28,086 nt of DNA, taken from a virus. Location of the stretch: positions 1 through 28,086 of IMG/VR virus record IMGVR_UViG_3300045282_000126. One strand, written 5' to 3'. A program made the position numbers and the translations under genes. Shown here in pieces: positions 1-8,157 of this stretch (the first letter of the stretch is position 1; each line of letters starts with the position of its first letter). Below the pieces are notes generated by a model. That model saw only the letters and a program-made list of their open reading frames with translations, was not told where the DNA came from and did no database searches.

Positions 1-651
1 CACCCTGATGACGTCACCGATCTGTGGATGGGCCATAGAGCGAGTCAGAGTGTATGCCGTTGTTAAATTTAACGTGTTCCAATTGGCCGACGCTGTGATT
101 GTTGGAGTTCCGGATGTTCCTGTTATCGTTACGCCGCCAACCGTGAAGGCTTCTGAGATCGCCCCATACTGGTTGATGCTGGCGTCTGTCTCCCTGTACA
201 CCGCCTCCCCACTGCTCATGAGAACGTATAGGTTCGTCGGGATCTCCGTCATTAGCCGGTTGGCAAACACGAAGGAGAAATCGGCTGCGCCGGTGAAGTC
301 CCCGCCAGAAGTACCGGTTACGCCGAGTCGAATTGTTTTCTTGGCGGAACTGATCTCCTCTGGGTTCCCAATAGAGGCCAGAGTAGTGCCATCACCAATA
401 GGAATGAGATTAGTAGTTGGCTTACCGAAAAATCCCGTGCTTCCCTGCTGGAGCCGGTTCGGAACCATCTCCTTGCCATAGAGTTTCCCGAAGGCCATCA
501 CCGGATACATCCGGCGAGGGTCTTGAGCTATGTCGAAACGTTTCTGATCTGGGCTTATCGCCCCGTAGAGAGGATTTGCCTTACCAGCTGCCACCGTAAT
601 ACCCCAAGCTGGACCATGAATCGTTCCTACTTTCGGTGGCCCCGTCTGCAT
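1..651 (-). CDS. Putative phage structural protein (3' end outside window)
   Basis: The reverse strand is open from an ATG at 651-649 to the window edge, giving at least 217 residues with no stop. I do not recognise a family. The visible part is rich in Gly, Thr, Ser and Ala with beta-type segments, and the last 60 residues contain many Thr/Ile pairs, as in virion proteins. It overlaps the end of the adaptor gene by about 70 nt in the +1 frame. GTG at 594-592 is an alternative start that would remove most of this overlap; neither start has a strong ribosome-binding site. Its place directly after the head-tail adaptor suggests a tail or connector component (inference). Confidence 0.7.
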   Translation of the reverse strand, partial: MQTGPPKVGTIHGPAWGITVAAGKANPLYGAISPDQKRFDIAQDPRRMYPVMAFGKLYGKEMVPNRLQQGSTGFFGKPTTNLIPIGDGTTLASIGNPEEISSAKKTIRLGVTGTSGGDFTGAADFSFVFANRLMTEIPTNLYVLMSSGEAVYRETDASINQYGAISEAFTVGGVTITGTSGTPTITASANWNTLNLTTAYTLTRSMAHPQIGDVIRV

Positions 652-1654
652 TGAACTGACCCGCGGCCTGAAGCTGCCCGCTCCTTGCGCGATCCGCGTC
701 CCATTCCTTTAAGAGTTGGATCTGCTCCTGGAATCTCTGATTCCAACTAATCACCTTTTGGTCATTCTGGTAATATTCCGCGATCTCTCTATACATCCCG
801 AACTGAATGAGTTTCGGCCAGAAGCGGATCATCCAGTTTGTTGAGTGAAAGAATGCCTGGGCCGTAGTCACGGCGGTTGGTGCCGCCAGTGCCATTGTGA
901 CAGTGGTGGGGGATGGCATGTCAGTCCAGCTGGCAATATGCGTGTCTTTCACTGACGCGCTCTGAGATTCCCCGGCATTCCTGATACTAACGGTTGGGCT
1001 TTGGCCAGTTCCGGCGGTTGGGACTAGATTTTTCTTAAGGAACTCTATTGATGGCACCGTCAATGTTGCAGATGCGGCAGTAGTGGTGCCAGTGGTCTCT
1101 ACGATGTAGGGAGTGTTGAAGAACCCACCAACGTTAATGTTATATATGGCATCCGGAGTTGGATATAGATAGACCGTGTATGGAAACATGACCGGGCTAT
1201 TCTGCGTAGCCTGAGAACCCGTGCCGGTTAGGAGGCGCTGGATTGCCGGTCCATACTCGATTGCATAATAGAGCGGTTTACCATTGGAGGTCGCAGCTCC
1301 AGTAGACCCCTCTTGGAACATGCGCTGGAGGTCCTCTCTATTGCGCCTAAACATCCTCTGGATCTTAAGGTTCTCATCGAGCCAGTACATCCTCTTGACG
1401 CGGTCAATCTCATAACCGCTCACACCAAGAGTGCCAGTTGGAACGTGTAGAAGAAACGTGGAAACACCAGCCGCTGTCACAAAGGTAAGCTCTGAATAGG
1501 ACAGAGACCACCGAGACTCCCTGTCTACTTCTGCTATTGTTTCGTTGGCGAACCCAACGAGAGAGGACCGAAGAACATCGTCGCGGCTGGACCCGCCAAC
1601 TGCGGCGGGAACCGTGGCCTCAACGAGTTTTAGAATGTCGCAGTAGTCCCTCAA
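581..1654 (-). CDS. Head-tail adaptor (connector) protein, P22 gp4 / T7 gp11-like
   Basis: A 357-residue protein that probably forms the ring joining portal to tail. The N-terminal third is helical (DDVLRSSLVGFANETI) and is followed by a region ending in a hydrophobic strand, YTVYLYPTPDAIYNINVGGF. The C-terminal part has the WMIRFWPKLIQFGMYREIAEYY helix pattern. This order is typical of phage adaptor proteins: N-terminal helices, a strand carrying a P-x-P motif, then a C-terminal helical pair. The start is TTG, chosen for AAGGAG five bases upstream. That Shine-Dalgarno lies in the loop of a perfect hairpin directly after the stop of the preceding gene. Position after capsid genes fits the role. 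The family call comes from pattern memory, not a search. Confidence 0.75.
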   Translation of the reverse strand: MRDYCDILKLVEATVPAAVGGSSRDDVLRSSLVGFANETIAEVDRESRWSLSYSELTFVTAAGVSTFLLHVPTGTLGVSGYEIDRVKRMYWLDENLKIQRMFRRNREDLQRMFQEGSTGAATSNGKPLYYAIEYGPAIQRLLTGTGSQATQNSPVMFPYTVYLYPTPDAIYNINVGGFFNTPYIVETTGTTTAASATLTVPSIEFLKKNLVPTAGTGQSPTVSIRNAGESQSASVKDTHIASWTDMPSPTTVTMALAAPTAVTTAQAFFHSTNWMIRFWPKLIQFGMYREIAEYYQNDQKVISWNQRFQEQIQLLKEWDADRARSGQLQAAGQFNADGATESRNDSWSSLGYYGGSW

Positions 1655-1673
1655 GCCCGCTCCTTAGCGGGCT
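1654..1673 (-). promoter_or_regulatory. Hairpin holding the adaptor gene Shine-Dalgarno in its loop
   Basis: In the leftward transcript AGCCCGCT and AGCGGGCT form a perfect 8-bp stem with a four-base AAGG loop. The loop and the first stem bases together make the AAGGAG ribosome-binding site of the adaptor gene, and the stem ends at its TTG start. The stop of the upstream zinc-finger gene is just before the stem. Seen directly: the perfect inverted repeat. Inferred: translation of the adaptor may be damped or coupled to upstream translation. Confidence 0.6.
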
Positions 1674-1674
1674 C

Positions 1675-2265
1675 TTAGACCCGCTTACATTTACCGAAAC
1701 GCTGATGGGCCCCTAGGCCCCTTTTATCCTTAAACGTCCGCCCGCAACAGGAGAAAACTTCCTGAGCCGCCGGAGCAGCAACAGGAACCGCATCCTCCTT
1801 AATTTGCTCAAGAACAGACGCCGGATGCTCATTGAAAGTATGTTTAGCAAAATCTTCGTAAGACTCGGCCCTATATGTCTTGCAAATCTTGCAAAGAGCA
1901 GGATCACGAACAACCGCACTCGCAATGAACGAATCGTATGCCTGAGAGATCGCCAGATAAGACGCATCGGAAACAGTGCCGAAGATATCCTTAAGGGTCG
2001 TCTCAACGCCATTGCTTTTGTAGATGCGGGCGTTCTGAATGTAGAAGTACATCCCATGTCGGTCTGTTCCGATCCTGATGTACGGGAGAGAAAGATTAAC
2101 GTCTCCTACAATTCGATCCTGCGGGGCTTGTTCAATATCCCCACGATTCCAAGTCAGTTTAGTTTTTCCGCGCTGATCGATCCGATGCCCGAGCGTCCTC
2201 TTGATGACCTCTTCGGGCGTAGTACGCTGAACCCACTGGGCTCCTCCCGGAAGCGGCTGATTCAT
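1675..2265 (-). CDS. Virion-module protein with C2H2-type zinc fingers
   Basis: A 196-residue protein of unknown function between the decoration-like gene and the adaptor. Residues 1-115 have no recognised family. Residues 125-147 hold C125-x2-C128-x13-H142-x4-H147, close to the classical C2H2 spacing. Residues 173-193 hold a second finger-like unit, CCGRTF then H187 and C193, in which the first cysteine pair is adjacent rather than spaced by two. A Pro/Ala linker (about 155-168) separates them. ATG at 2265 follows AAGGAC. The gene lies 6 bp after the decoration-like gene and clearly belongs to the capsid operon. It could be a head-closure or DNA-end-binding protein; this is inference. Confidence 0.8.
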   Translation of the reverse strand: MNQPLPGGAQWVQRTTPEEVIKRTLGHRIDQRGKTKLTWNRGDIEQAPQDRIVGDVNLSLPYIRIGTDRHGMYFYIQNARIYKSNGVETTLKDIFGTVSDASYLAISQAYDSFIASAVVRDPALCKICKTYRAESYEDFAKHTFNEHPASVLEQIKEDAVPVAAPAAQEVFSCCGRTFKDKRGLGAHQRFGKCKRV

Positions 2266-2271
2266 AGGTCC

Positions 2272-2742
2272 TTAGAGTGTAGTAACAGCCGTGGAGATTC
2301 CCTGCACGGTAATTTCAGTGTAATGAATTGCACACATCGCCGCACCAGCAGAAGCAGATACGGAGTTCTTAACACTCCAAGTATCGCCAGCCGCATCAGT
2401 GCCGGGTGGATATGTCGCAAATGCCAAATACTCTGAAAACGGGGCGGTTCTTACAGCAGATGCCGTAGTGAGCGCCAAGGTGATCGGAGTACCGTTCTTA
2501 ACCAGCTGGAACACCGGAGGAGTTACCGTGGTCGTGGTTGTCGTATAGAGCTGAATGCCGAGTACACGCCAAACCTCTCCAGTACAAAGCCAGTCTGACA
2601 ACTTCTGTGCCTGAATAAACGCAACCGAGTTGCCATTCGGGGACTGCGCACCGGCAAACGTCGGAGTGCCGGTTAGGGTGAGGGGAGCGCCGGAAACCAG
2701 AATTGCTCGGGTCTGGCCAACGCGAGTGAGCATCAAAGACAT
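2272..2742 (-). CDS. Putative capsid decoration/head-spike protein
   Basis: A 156-residue protein immediately downstream of the major capsid gene. It is rich in Thr, Ala, Val and Ser with alternating hydrophobic strands and a run of six Thr near residue 70, suggesting an all-beta surface protein. No cysteine clusters or membrane spans are seen. ATG at 2742 follows AGGAG with an 8-base spacer. Genes in this place, next to the capsid gene, commonly encode decoration or stabilisation proteins, so that is the most likely role. I cannot name a family from sequence. Confidence 0.7.
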   Translation of the reverse strand: MSLMLTRVGQTRAILVSGAPLTLTGTPTFAGAQSPNGNSVAFIQAQKLSDWLCTGEVWRVLGIQLYTTTTTTVTPPVFQLVKNGTPITLALTTASAVRTAPFSEYLAFATYPPGTDAAGDTWSVKNSVSASAGAAMCAIHYTEITVQGISTAVTTL

Positions 2743-2761
2743 TTGTATATTCTCCTAATTC

Positions 2762-3703
2762 CTACTGGGAGTTGGCAAAGACTTGGTGCTCTTCGCCGCC
2801 GTCTGTCGAATAGTTCCACACCTGATCGAATCCAAGAATCGCGTAGTTAGCCTCTCCACGATCACGTCCGAAGCCTGACGGGACCTTGTAACGGATATGG
2901 GGAGCAACAGCGATACCCTCGACAACATTGTCTGCGCCGAAGTATACCGCCTGGGCAAAACCAACTGAGTTGGTTCCGGCGGGAGAAGACAGAGCGTTGT
3001 TCTCCTCAACGAACTTGACGCCCGCGAACTCTCCAATTTCGTGGTCAACGAGTTTCTCCGTTCCCTGATAGAAGTGGGACGAAAGCCAGTCCGAACTCTC
3101 CTTGAGGGAGCGAGTGTGATCAGGATGCGCGATACAGAAATACCGGCCCCCGGCCAGAGGCGGCACGGCATTGATACGGAGGTAGTCCGTAATGTCCTTG
3201 ACGTGGGAGGTCGTCATGGGCGATCCGGCAACAGCCGCCGGGGTACCGGTCGTGGAGAAGGAACCAGTAGAAGCCGTGATCGGAGTATAGATAACTTCCC
3301 CGGCGGAATAAGCTGCGAAGGCGACCTTGTCGAGACCCTCCAGCTGATCCTGCCGCAGCACTAGGGCGACCGCCTGACCGATGGGGAACTGCGAGAACAC
3401 CTCAAGCTTCTCCGTCCACTCTACCGCGTTGGCATATTCGGTGGCGATAATCTGACCCTGAACGAACGGGAAGCTCGTCACGGGAATGTCATCAAGTTCA
3501 CCAATACCGCTTGTAGAAAGTGGATTTACGACACGTCCGATCTTATCGAAAAGAATTCGATCCGACCGGTGACGGCCATAGGACGTGAGTCCAAGCGCCA
3601 TCTGTTCAAAATAGATAGTCTTCGTTGCGCGCTGACGAAGTTCACTATCCAACGAGGCAGTGGCTGAATAACCACCGAGCGCATTGGAACCCCACACTTG
3701 CAT
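2762..3703 (-). CDS. Major capsid protein, N4-gp56-like family
   Basis: A 313-residue protein that should form the icosahedral shell with an HK97-type fold. Its features fit the N4-gp56 family. The N-terminal region has R-x-R-ATKTIYFEQ. A central stretch GELDDIPVTSFPFVQGQIIATEYANAVEW corresponds to the E-loop/strand region. It is followed by a helix with LRQDQLEGLDKVAF (the LD motif), GGRYFCIAHPDHTRSLKES, and a glycine-rich GEFAGVKFVEENNAL near residue 230. Length is normal for the family. ATG at 3703 follows AAGGAG, which lies in a small hairpin. It sits just after the scaffold-like gene, as in many tailed phages. Confidence 0.88.
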   Translation of the reverse strand: MQVWGSNALGGYSATASLDSELRQRATKTIYFEQMALGLTSYGRHRSDRILFDKIGRVVNPLSTSGIGELDDIPVTSFPFVQGQIIATEYANAVEWTEKLEVFSQFPIGQAVALVLRQDQLEGLDKVAFAAYSAGEVIYTPITASTGSFSTTGTPAAVAGSPMTTSHVKDITDYLRINAVPPLAGGRYFCIAHPDHTRSLKESSDWLSSHFYQGTEKLVDHEIGEFAGVKFVEENNALSSPAGTNSVGFAQAVYFGADNVVEGIAVAPHIRYKVPSGFGRDRGEANYAILGFDQVWNYSTDGGEEHQVFANSQ

Positions 3704-3708
3704 TTGCG

Positions 3709-3725
3709 ATAACTCCTTAAGTTAT
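3709..3725 (-). promoter_or_regulatory. Small hairpin presenting the capsid gene Shine-Dalgarno
   Basis: In the leftward transcript AUAACU and AGUUAU pair (6 bp) around a UAAGG loop. The AAGGAG ribosome-binding site of the capsid gene lies in the loop and first stem bases. The arrangement parallels the stronger hairpin before the adaptor gene. The stem is AT-rich and weak, so a regulatory effect is uncertain. Confidence 0.4.
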
Positions 3726-3747
3726 TGTCCTATAGAAAAATATAACA

Positions 3748-4566
3748 CTAAGATTCCGTATCCGGAGAATCAATAGTGGCTCTTACTGCATCAATATTGC
3801 TCAATGCCCCACGTTTAAACAGCGGGCCGTTTTTTGCAAGTAGGTAGTCTTTATTCAGCCCATCGATGGCTGCACCGTCATTGGAGTCATACATTTCTTT
3901 AACAGAACCCTTTTTAAGGCCATACTTTTTCTCCAGCATGGACTGTTGGGTAATTATCTCAATGCCACCGGGAAGCTGTGATAGATCGGCCCTATTGGCA
4001 CCCTCCAAACGCGGCGGCATTGGGGCATTGCCAGGGGTACGCTTAAACACCTCGTCATACACCTGCATTGCCTTAGTGGCCATTTGGGCGGGAGAAAGCT
4101 GCACTCCTGCGGAATCGGCATCCATCTTAACCTTCGTCAGGGCAGCACCAAAACTTGAACTATTCTTCGGATCTGTAAGTTCCGGCCTCTGGGCTACCAC
4201 CATATCAATGGCATTCTGATTAGCCATGGCCTGACGCTCAAACGCCATGCGCTGTTCCATTCTGGCCTCAAGATCTGCGGTCTCCACGCGGGCCCGCTGG
4301 CTAATGGCATTACCAAGAGCCCGCTTCTTTTCCTCTGGGCTCATCACGATGTCCTCTTGACTATATTTGTCTAGAGGATCAACCGCCGGGGTTGGCTGGG
4401 GCCTGTTCATCCCTGCGGCAAGATACGCGGCGCGTTCGGCAGCGAGAGCCCGGATATTGGCCTCCCTAATGCCAGCGGCCAGTTGCTCGTTAGTCGGGCC
4501 TGCCGGAGCGGGCGTAGGCTCTACGGGCTTCTCTGGCTCAGGCGTCGGTTTCGGGTCTTCGGGCAT
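3748..4566 (-). CDS. Putative capsid scaffolding protein
   Basis: A 272-residue acidic, largely helical protein directly upstream of the major capsid gene. It opens with a Pro/Glu/Lys-rich disordered segment (KPTPEPEKPVEPTPAPAG, residues 6-23), followed by Ala/Glu/Arg-rich helices (residues 25-130) with coiled-coil character, and ends in a basic and polar C-terminal part. This composition and position are typical of scaffolding proteins, which line the procapsid interior and leave or are cleaved before DNA entry. No protease motif is seen. ATG at 4566 follows AAGGAG. The first 29 nt overlap the preceding small gene. The call is by composition and synteny only. Confidence 0.7.
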   Translation of the reverse strand: MPEDPKPTPEPEKPVEPTPAPAGPTNEQLAAGIREANIRALAAERAAYLAAGMNRPQPTPAVDPLDKYSQEDIVMSPEEKKRALGNAISQRARVETADLEARMEQRMAFERQAMANQNAIDMVVAQRPELTDPKNSSSFGAALTKVKMDADSAGVQLSPAQMATKAMQVYDEVFKRTPGNAPMPPRLEGANRADLSQLPGGIEIITQQSMLEKKYGLKKGSVKEMYDSNDGAAIDGLNKDYLLAKNGPLFKRGALSNIDAVRATIDSPDTES

Positions 4567-4747
4567 TCCATTGCTCCTTACGGCGTTTAATTTCTTGCTC
4601 TTCCTTATCGATCAGGAATTGAACATCATCTTTCACGGCCTTCCAAAACCTAAAGGCTCCAGCGGCCCCCATTGCATCATCGGATGAATGGGCTGACGCC
4701 ACAATAGTGGCGATGGTTTCGTCAGCTTGTTCGAAGAGTTGTTCCAC
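4538..4747 (-). CDS. Small acidic helical protein of unknown function
   Basis: A 69-residue protein starting at GTG 4747. It is predicted to be mostly helical, with an Ala/Ser patch in the middle and a basic stretch near the end (EIKRRKEQW). No known family. It overlaps the start of the scaffold-like gene by 29 nt, implying translational coupling, and so may assist head assembly. No strong ribosome-binding site is visible upstream of the GTG, which lowers confidence in the exact start. Confidence 0.6.
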   Translation of the reverse strand: MEQLFEQADETIATIVASAHSSDDAMGAAGAFRFWKAVKDDVQFLIDKEEQEIKRRKEQWNARRPETDA

Positions 4748-4773
4748 CCACTGTGGGGTGTCGGCGGGGAATC

Positions 4774-5010
4774 TTATTTGGAGTTTTTCTTCATGCGTGG
4801 AGGTCTATTCTCCAGCGGATCAGATCCTGAAGATGAGATCTTAAAATTTGGTCTACGTACTTCCGCATAGCTTAAGTTTGCAAACTTGCTAGGCGGATCT
4901 ACTACGACATAACCACATTCAGCCCAGTTGCCTGGGTCCTCGTAGTCCTTAATGAACCCCCACTGAATGTTCCCGTGGGAATCGTTTGGCTTGTAGCCAT
5001 CTTCTGGCAT
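4774..5010 (-). CDS. Hypothetical protein in head-gene operon
   Basis: A 78-residue polar protein beginning MPEDGYKPND, with aromatic residues in the middle (WGFIKDYEDPGNW) and a basic C-terminus. No membrane span, cysteine cluster or known motif. The ATG at 5010 lies immediately after the stop of the upstream 82-residue gene, with AAAG as a weak ribosome-binding site. It is transcribed with the portal and capsid genes and may be a minor head component. Function unknown. Confidence 0.6.
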   Translation of the reverse strand: MPEDGYKPNDSHGNIQWGFIKDYEDPGNWAECGYVVVDPPSKFANLSYAEVRRPNFKISSSGSDPLENRPPRMKKNSK

Positions 5011-5012
5011 TA

Positions 5013-5261
5013 TTACTTTCCAGTCTCGGCAGAAATCTTTTCGGGCTGATCCTTATACGCACCGATAGAAGTACCCTGCTGGGCAGAGATACTCATATTC
5101 TTCGTAATTCCGACGTCACTATTCGACTGCGCTGGCATCTGCGAGGGAAACGGAATCTGAACATAGCCGAGCATGCCGACCTCATTCGGACCGGAATTCT
5201 CATCCATGCTCACGCCCTTGCTGGGCGCTGCACTATCACCGAGGGCTTTGACTAACGACAT
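5013..5261 (-). CDS. Hypothetical protein in head-gene operon
   Basis: An 82-residue protein starting MSLVKALGDS, low in hydrophobic segments and rich in Ser, Pro, Gly and Gln, probably flexible. No family recognised. The start is well supported: AGGAG lies eight bases upstream of the ATG, next to a short AT-rich inverted repeat (CTAATTATTAG). It lies between the portal-distal gene and the scaffold-like gene, so a minor virion or assembly role is possible. Confidence 0.65.
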   Translation of the reverse strand: MSLVKALGDSAAPSKGVSMDENSGPNEVGMLGYVQIPFPSQMPAQSNSDVGITKNMSISAQQGTSIGAYKDQPEKISAETGK

Positions 5262-5289
5262 TACAAATCTCCTAATAATTAGTGTACAA

Positions 5290-5865
5290 CTACTTCACGT
5301 CTTCGGGGGACTCATCTTCGTCCAGATGGACTTGAGGCGCTTTGGGAGCGAGGAGAGCCCAGTTCGCTCCAATATCGTCTTTGGTGAGGCCAGTAGGGGG
5401 GCGGGTGTCGAGTGTGAACATTGCCCCGAGCAGGGGCACTGTGCCGCCGTAACCATGCGTCCTGAAGATAAGCGGTGGAGATGTTGCTCGGGCACCGAGT
5501 TCGATGACGTGTCGTCTGAGTTCTTGGGCGAGCCAGAGGTAGTGATTATGGGCATTTGGTTCGCTTCCTATTCCTGTTGCACGATAGACCTTTGGTCCCG
5601 ACGGGATAGGTAAATCTGTCCTAATTGGAACCATTTTAGAGTTTTCCGGATCAAAGACCCTAGTATCAATGGATTGATCGATTACGAGGTCGTTGGGTAT
5701 ATATCTCCCGAAACTGGCAGTCTCGATAGGATCAACCAGCTGGAGGGCTTTCTTAAAGTTTAGGAGTTGGGAGCCGCTTGGTTGACTATGTGGTACACCA
5801 ACCTCATATCGGCCAGTTGGCGGCCTGTCCAACCCTAATTTACTGAGGATTTCCTGCTGGTCCAC
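5290..5865 (-). CDS. Hypothetical protein following portal
   Basis: A 191-residue protein if it starts at GTG 5865, which is preceded by AGGA with a 5-base spacer inside the end of the portal gene. The frame is open back to an ATG at 5973, but that extension is Arg/Pro-rich and mirrors the Gln/Ala-rich portal tail, so I consider it spurious. The protein contains NFKKALQLVDPIETASFGRY near its first third and an acidic C-terminus (DEDESPEDVK). No family recognised. Overlap with the portal gene is 26 nt in the +1 frame. Likely a minor structural or assembly protein. Confidence 0.7.
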   Translation of the reverse strand: MDQQEILSKLGLDRPPTGRYEVGVPHSQPSGSQLLNFKKALQLVDPIETASFGRYIPNDLVIDQSIDTRVFDPENSKMVPIRTDLPIPSGPKVYRATGIGSEPNAHNHYLWLAQELRRHVIELGARATSPPLIFRTHGYGGTVPLLGAMFTLDTRPPTGLTKDDIGANWALLAPKAPQVHLDEDESPEDVK

Positions 5866-7861
5866 TGGGTTCCTGTTCGGCCTGTTTCTGGCCTGTTTCC
5901 GGATTGGCCTGCCCCTCGGCGGTATTACCCGCCTCGGCCTTATTGGCAGCCGCCTGATTATTCTTATTTGCACCAGCTGGCATCAGGCCCATTTGCTGCA
6001 TCATCATCTGAAGCTGTGCCATCTGGGCGGCCTGCACGAGAGCCTCACCAAGAGGCAACACGATATCGCGGGGGAAGTCGTAGTCCTTCACCCATTCCCG
6101 CATCAACTCTACCTTGTCGATAATCATCCCCATTGTGGGGTCTACCGAAAGGCTCTGGATGAAGCCCGTGATGCGGTTGAGTCGGTCCTGACGAGTGATC
6201 GAAAGGCTAACGCCGTTGACCCGGAACTCGGCATCTAGAAACATGGCAGCCCATCTGGAGTCCGGATCCATGGCCTGAAGGCTCATCAGGATACCAAGGG
6301 ATTCCTCGGAGTCTCCGAACATGCGCACCAGCGAGGTGTCCTGATACTGGTCCTCAAACTGCACCGTGAGAAGGTAAACCATCTTAATGAGCGGAGATAG
6401 CGCATTCTCCTCGATATGCTGCGCCACGTCATTGAAGATCTGTTGGGTGGCCCCAGCGCGAATTTCAACCTCTGTGCGCGTCTTTCTGTTTGTCGAAGTC
6501 TGTGTTCCGGTGGCAAATTCATTTACTCCTGTTGCAGTGTCATATATCTGATTCAGGATCTGAAACAGCTCTACGTCGCTTTGTTCGACGCCCTTGCTCA
6601 TTTCTACGATCTCTACTGGAGGGCGTTCTGGATCCTTCCCAACCCATACCTTTCCCGGGGCGAACTTTATAACGTCGCCTTCGAAGTCCTGGGCTGGGTT
6701 CTTCAGAGCATTCTGATACACGATAGTCTGAGGAACAGCCAATGCCGCCTTGTCCATCATTAGATTGAATATCTTGTTGATGCCGTCCTGAACGAGCGTC
6801 ACCGAACGAATCAGACCCCAGCCGTATAGTTGGTGCGGGGCCAGCCCCGGTGTAATGACAATGAATGGGGCCATTCCATGTTTGAACGGGTTTTTTTGCG
6901 GGGCCCTTATGATGCGGGTTTTTCCCTTTCCTACGAATGTGCATACAACGTTCTTATAGAGCACGACTCCATTCTTCGGATCGTAGATGTCTCCCCAGTA
7001 TTCATAAACGTCAACCGCCTGATCGGCTGCAAGATGCGGCGTGTCGCGACGGATTAGAGATGCCTGGCTTTCTCTCTCTTGATCACTCATCCCGGGAGTA
7101 ATTTCCTTAACCACTTCGGGATCGTAAACCGGCGGAACCTCCATTCCGGTTGTGGGATCGATTGAAGGTTGGGCCATCGCCCAAAGATCCGAAAGAGTTC
7201 GTTTCGTTCTTTGAATAACGAATCTATTTCTTCCGGTGTGATCGATCCAGAAGTCTGTCGGTAAGATCGGATCAATACGAAGCCCTCTCCGTATACGTAA
7301 ACTCTCCTGAGGTGCTCCGCTCTGTAGCTCTGAAACAATTTCCGCAATGGCTTCAAAAGTCACCTTCATTACGCCAAAGCCGCAAATCATTGCGTCCTTG
7401 ATGGACGTTCTTACGCTCTCTCTGATACCCCTCTTCCAGAACTGCCACTTGACGATCTTCTTGGCCACTTCTACAAGCGCGTCATCCTGCTTGGTATACG
7501 GATAGATATCAAAGAAGTCGTCGTTGGACCACAGGGCGGCTACCGTACGGGCCGTGGAGATATCAACCGCGGTGCGGGCCTTCGGAACATTCATCCTGCT
7601 CTGCCACGCCATTTTGTCCCTGTCGTCCAGCAACCCGTTGTACTGGTTGTAGTCACGCAGGATCTCTGCCGTAAACCGCTTCTTATATACGTCAGCGTCC
7701 GTCAGGATCGTGGAGAGGATGTTTGCAAGCTGATCCGTTAGAACCGGCGTTCCGGGGTAGTCGAACTTGGCGTCGATTCCCGCAACCTGCGTAGCTGGCT
7801 CGCCAATAATGGAGGTGTCGCGGGCCTCCATCTCCTCCTGTTTAGCTGGCTGATTCGCCAC
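5840..7861 (-). CDS. Portal protein (podovirus type)
   Basis: A 673-residue protein that forms the dodecameric DNA entry ring at one capsid vertex. Length fits podovirus-type portals. An N-terminal polar segment is followed by DYNQYNGLLDDRDKMAW and RMNVPKARTAVDISTARTVAALW (portal clip/wing helices). Next come WKRGIRESVRTSIKDAMICGFGVMKV, the typical G-x-G-V-x-K strand, then VYEYWGDIYDP and the PHQLYGWGLIRSVTLVQDGINKIFNLMMD helix. The C-terminal 70 residues are Gln/Ala/Met-rich and end in a disordered tail. GTG at 7861 follows AGGA with a 5-base spacer. It lies downstream of the large terminase, the standard order. Confidence 0.88.
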   Translation of the reverse strand: MANQPAKQEEMEARDTSIIGEPATQVAGIDAKFDYPGTPVLTDQLANILSTILTDADVYKKRFTAEILRDYNQYNGLLDDRDKMAWQSRMNVPKARTAVDISTARTVAALWSNDDFFDIYPYTKQDDALVEVAKKIVKWQFWKRGIRESVRTSIKDAMICGFGVMKVTFEAIAEIVSELQSGAPQESLRIRRGLRIDPILPTDFWIDHTGRNRFVIQRTKRTLSDLWAMAQPSIDPTTGMEVPPVYDPEVVKEITPGMSDQERESQASLIRRDTPHLAADQAVDVYEYWGDIYDPKNGVVLYKNVVCTFVGKGKTRIIRAPQKNPFKHGMAPFIVITPGLAPHQLYGWGLIRSVTLVQDGINKIFNLMMDKAALAVPQTIVYQNALKNPAQDFEGDVIKFAPGKVWVGKDPERPPVEIVEMSKGVEQSDVELFQILNQIYDTATGVNEFATGTQTSTNRKTRTEVEIRAGATQQIFNDVAQHIEENALSPLIKMVYLLTVQFEDQYQDTSLVRMFGDSEESLGILMSLQAMDPDSRWAAMFLDAEFRVNGVSLSITRQDRLNRITGFIQSLSVDPTMGMIIDKVELMREWVKDYDFPRDIVLPLGEALVQAAQMAQLQMMMQQMGLMPAGANKNNQAAANKAEAGNTAEGQANPETGQKQAEQEPSGPAGNPQ

Positions 7862-8108
7862 TGAATTCCTGTTCTCTTTCTACTTTGGTTTTCTTAACGA
7901 TCTTATAGACGCCGGTGGCCAACTCTGTGAGGATCCTCCATTGGGGGAATACGCATTCGACCGAAATTCCAAATGAGGTTTGTCCGTCGCATCCGCAGGA
8001 GAATTGGACGACTCCGGAAGTTTTACTAGATGGATGGGAGAAGAACTCCCTGAACGTCGCGCCCCTGGACGGAAGGCCGCACTTATAACACGGATAAGTC
8101 TGTGCCAT
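7842..8108 (-). CDS. Small Cys-rich (zinc-ribbon-like) protein
   Basis: An 88-residue protein between large terminase and portal. Cysteines form C7-x2-C10 (YPCYKCG) and a later CGC pair (FSCGCDG), suggesting a single zinc-binding ribbon. The C-terminus is basic then polar. ATG 8108 is chosen because it starts just before the first Cys pair and avoids deep overlap with the terminase gene. A TTG at 8213 with a GAGGA upstream would add 35 residues, but it overlaps the terminase end. The stop overlaps the portal start by 20 nt. Function unknown. Confidence 0.7.
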   Translation of the reverse strand: MAQTYPCYKCGLPSRGATFREFFSHPSSKTSGVVQFSCGCDGQTSFGISVECVFPQWRILTELATGVYKIVKKTKVEREQEFSGESAS

Positions 8109-8157
8109 ACGCTTGTCGGCTTCCGCAACAAAACAGCTCGCATCACTCTTAAATGGT

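Noticed and set aside
5866-5973. Arg/Pro-rich N-terminal extension of the gene after portal
   Set aside because: It mirrors the portal C-terminal coding sequence, and GTG 5865 has a much better ribosome-binding site.
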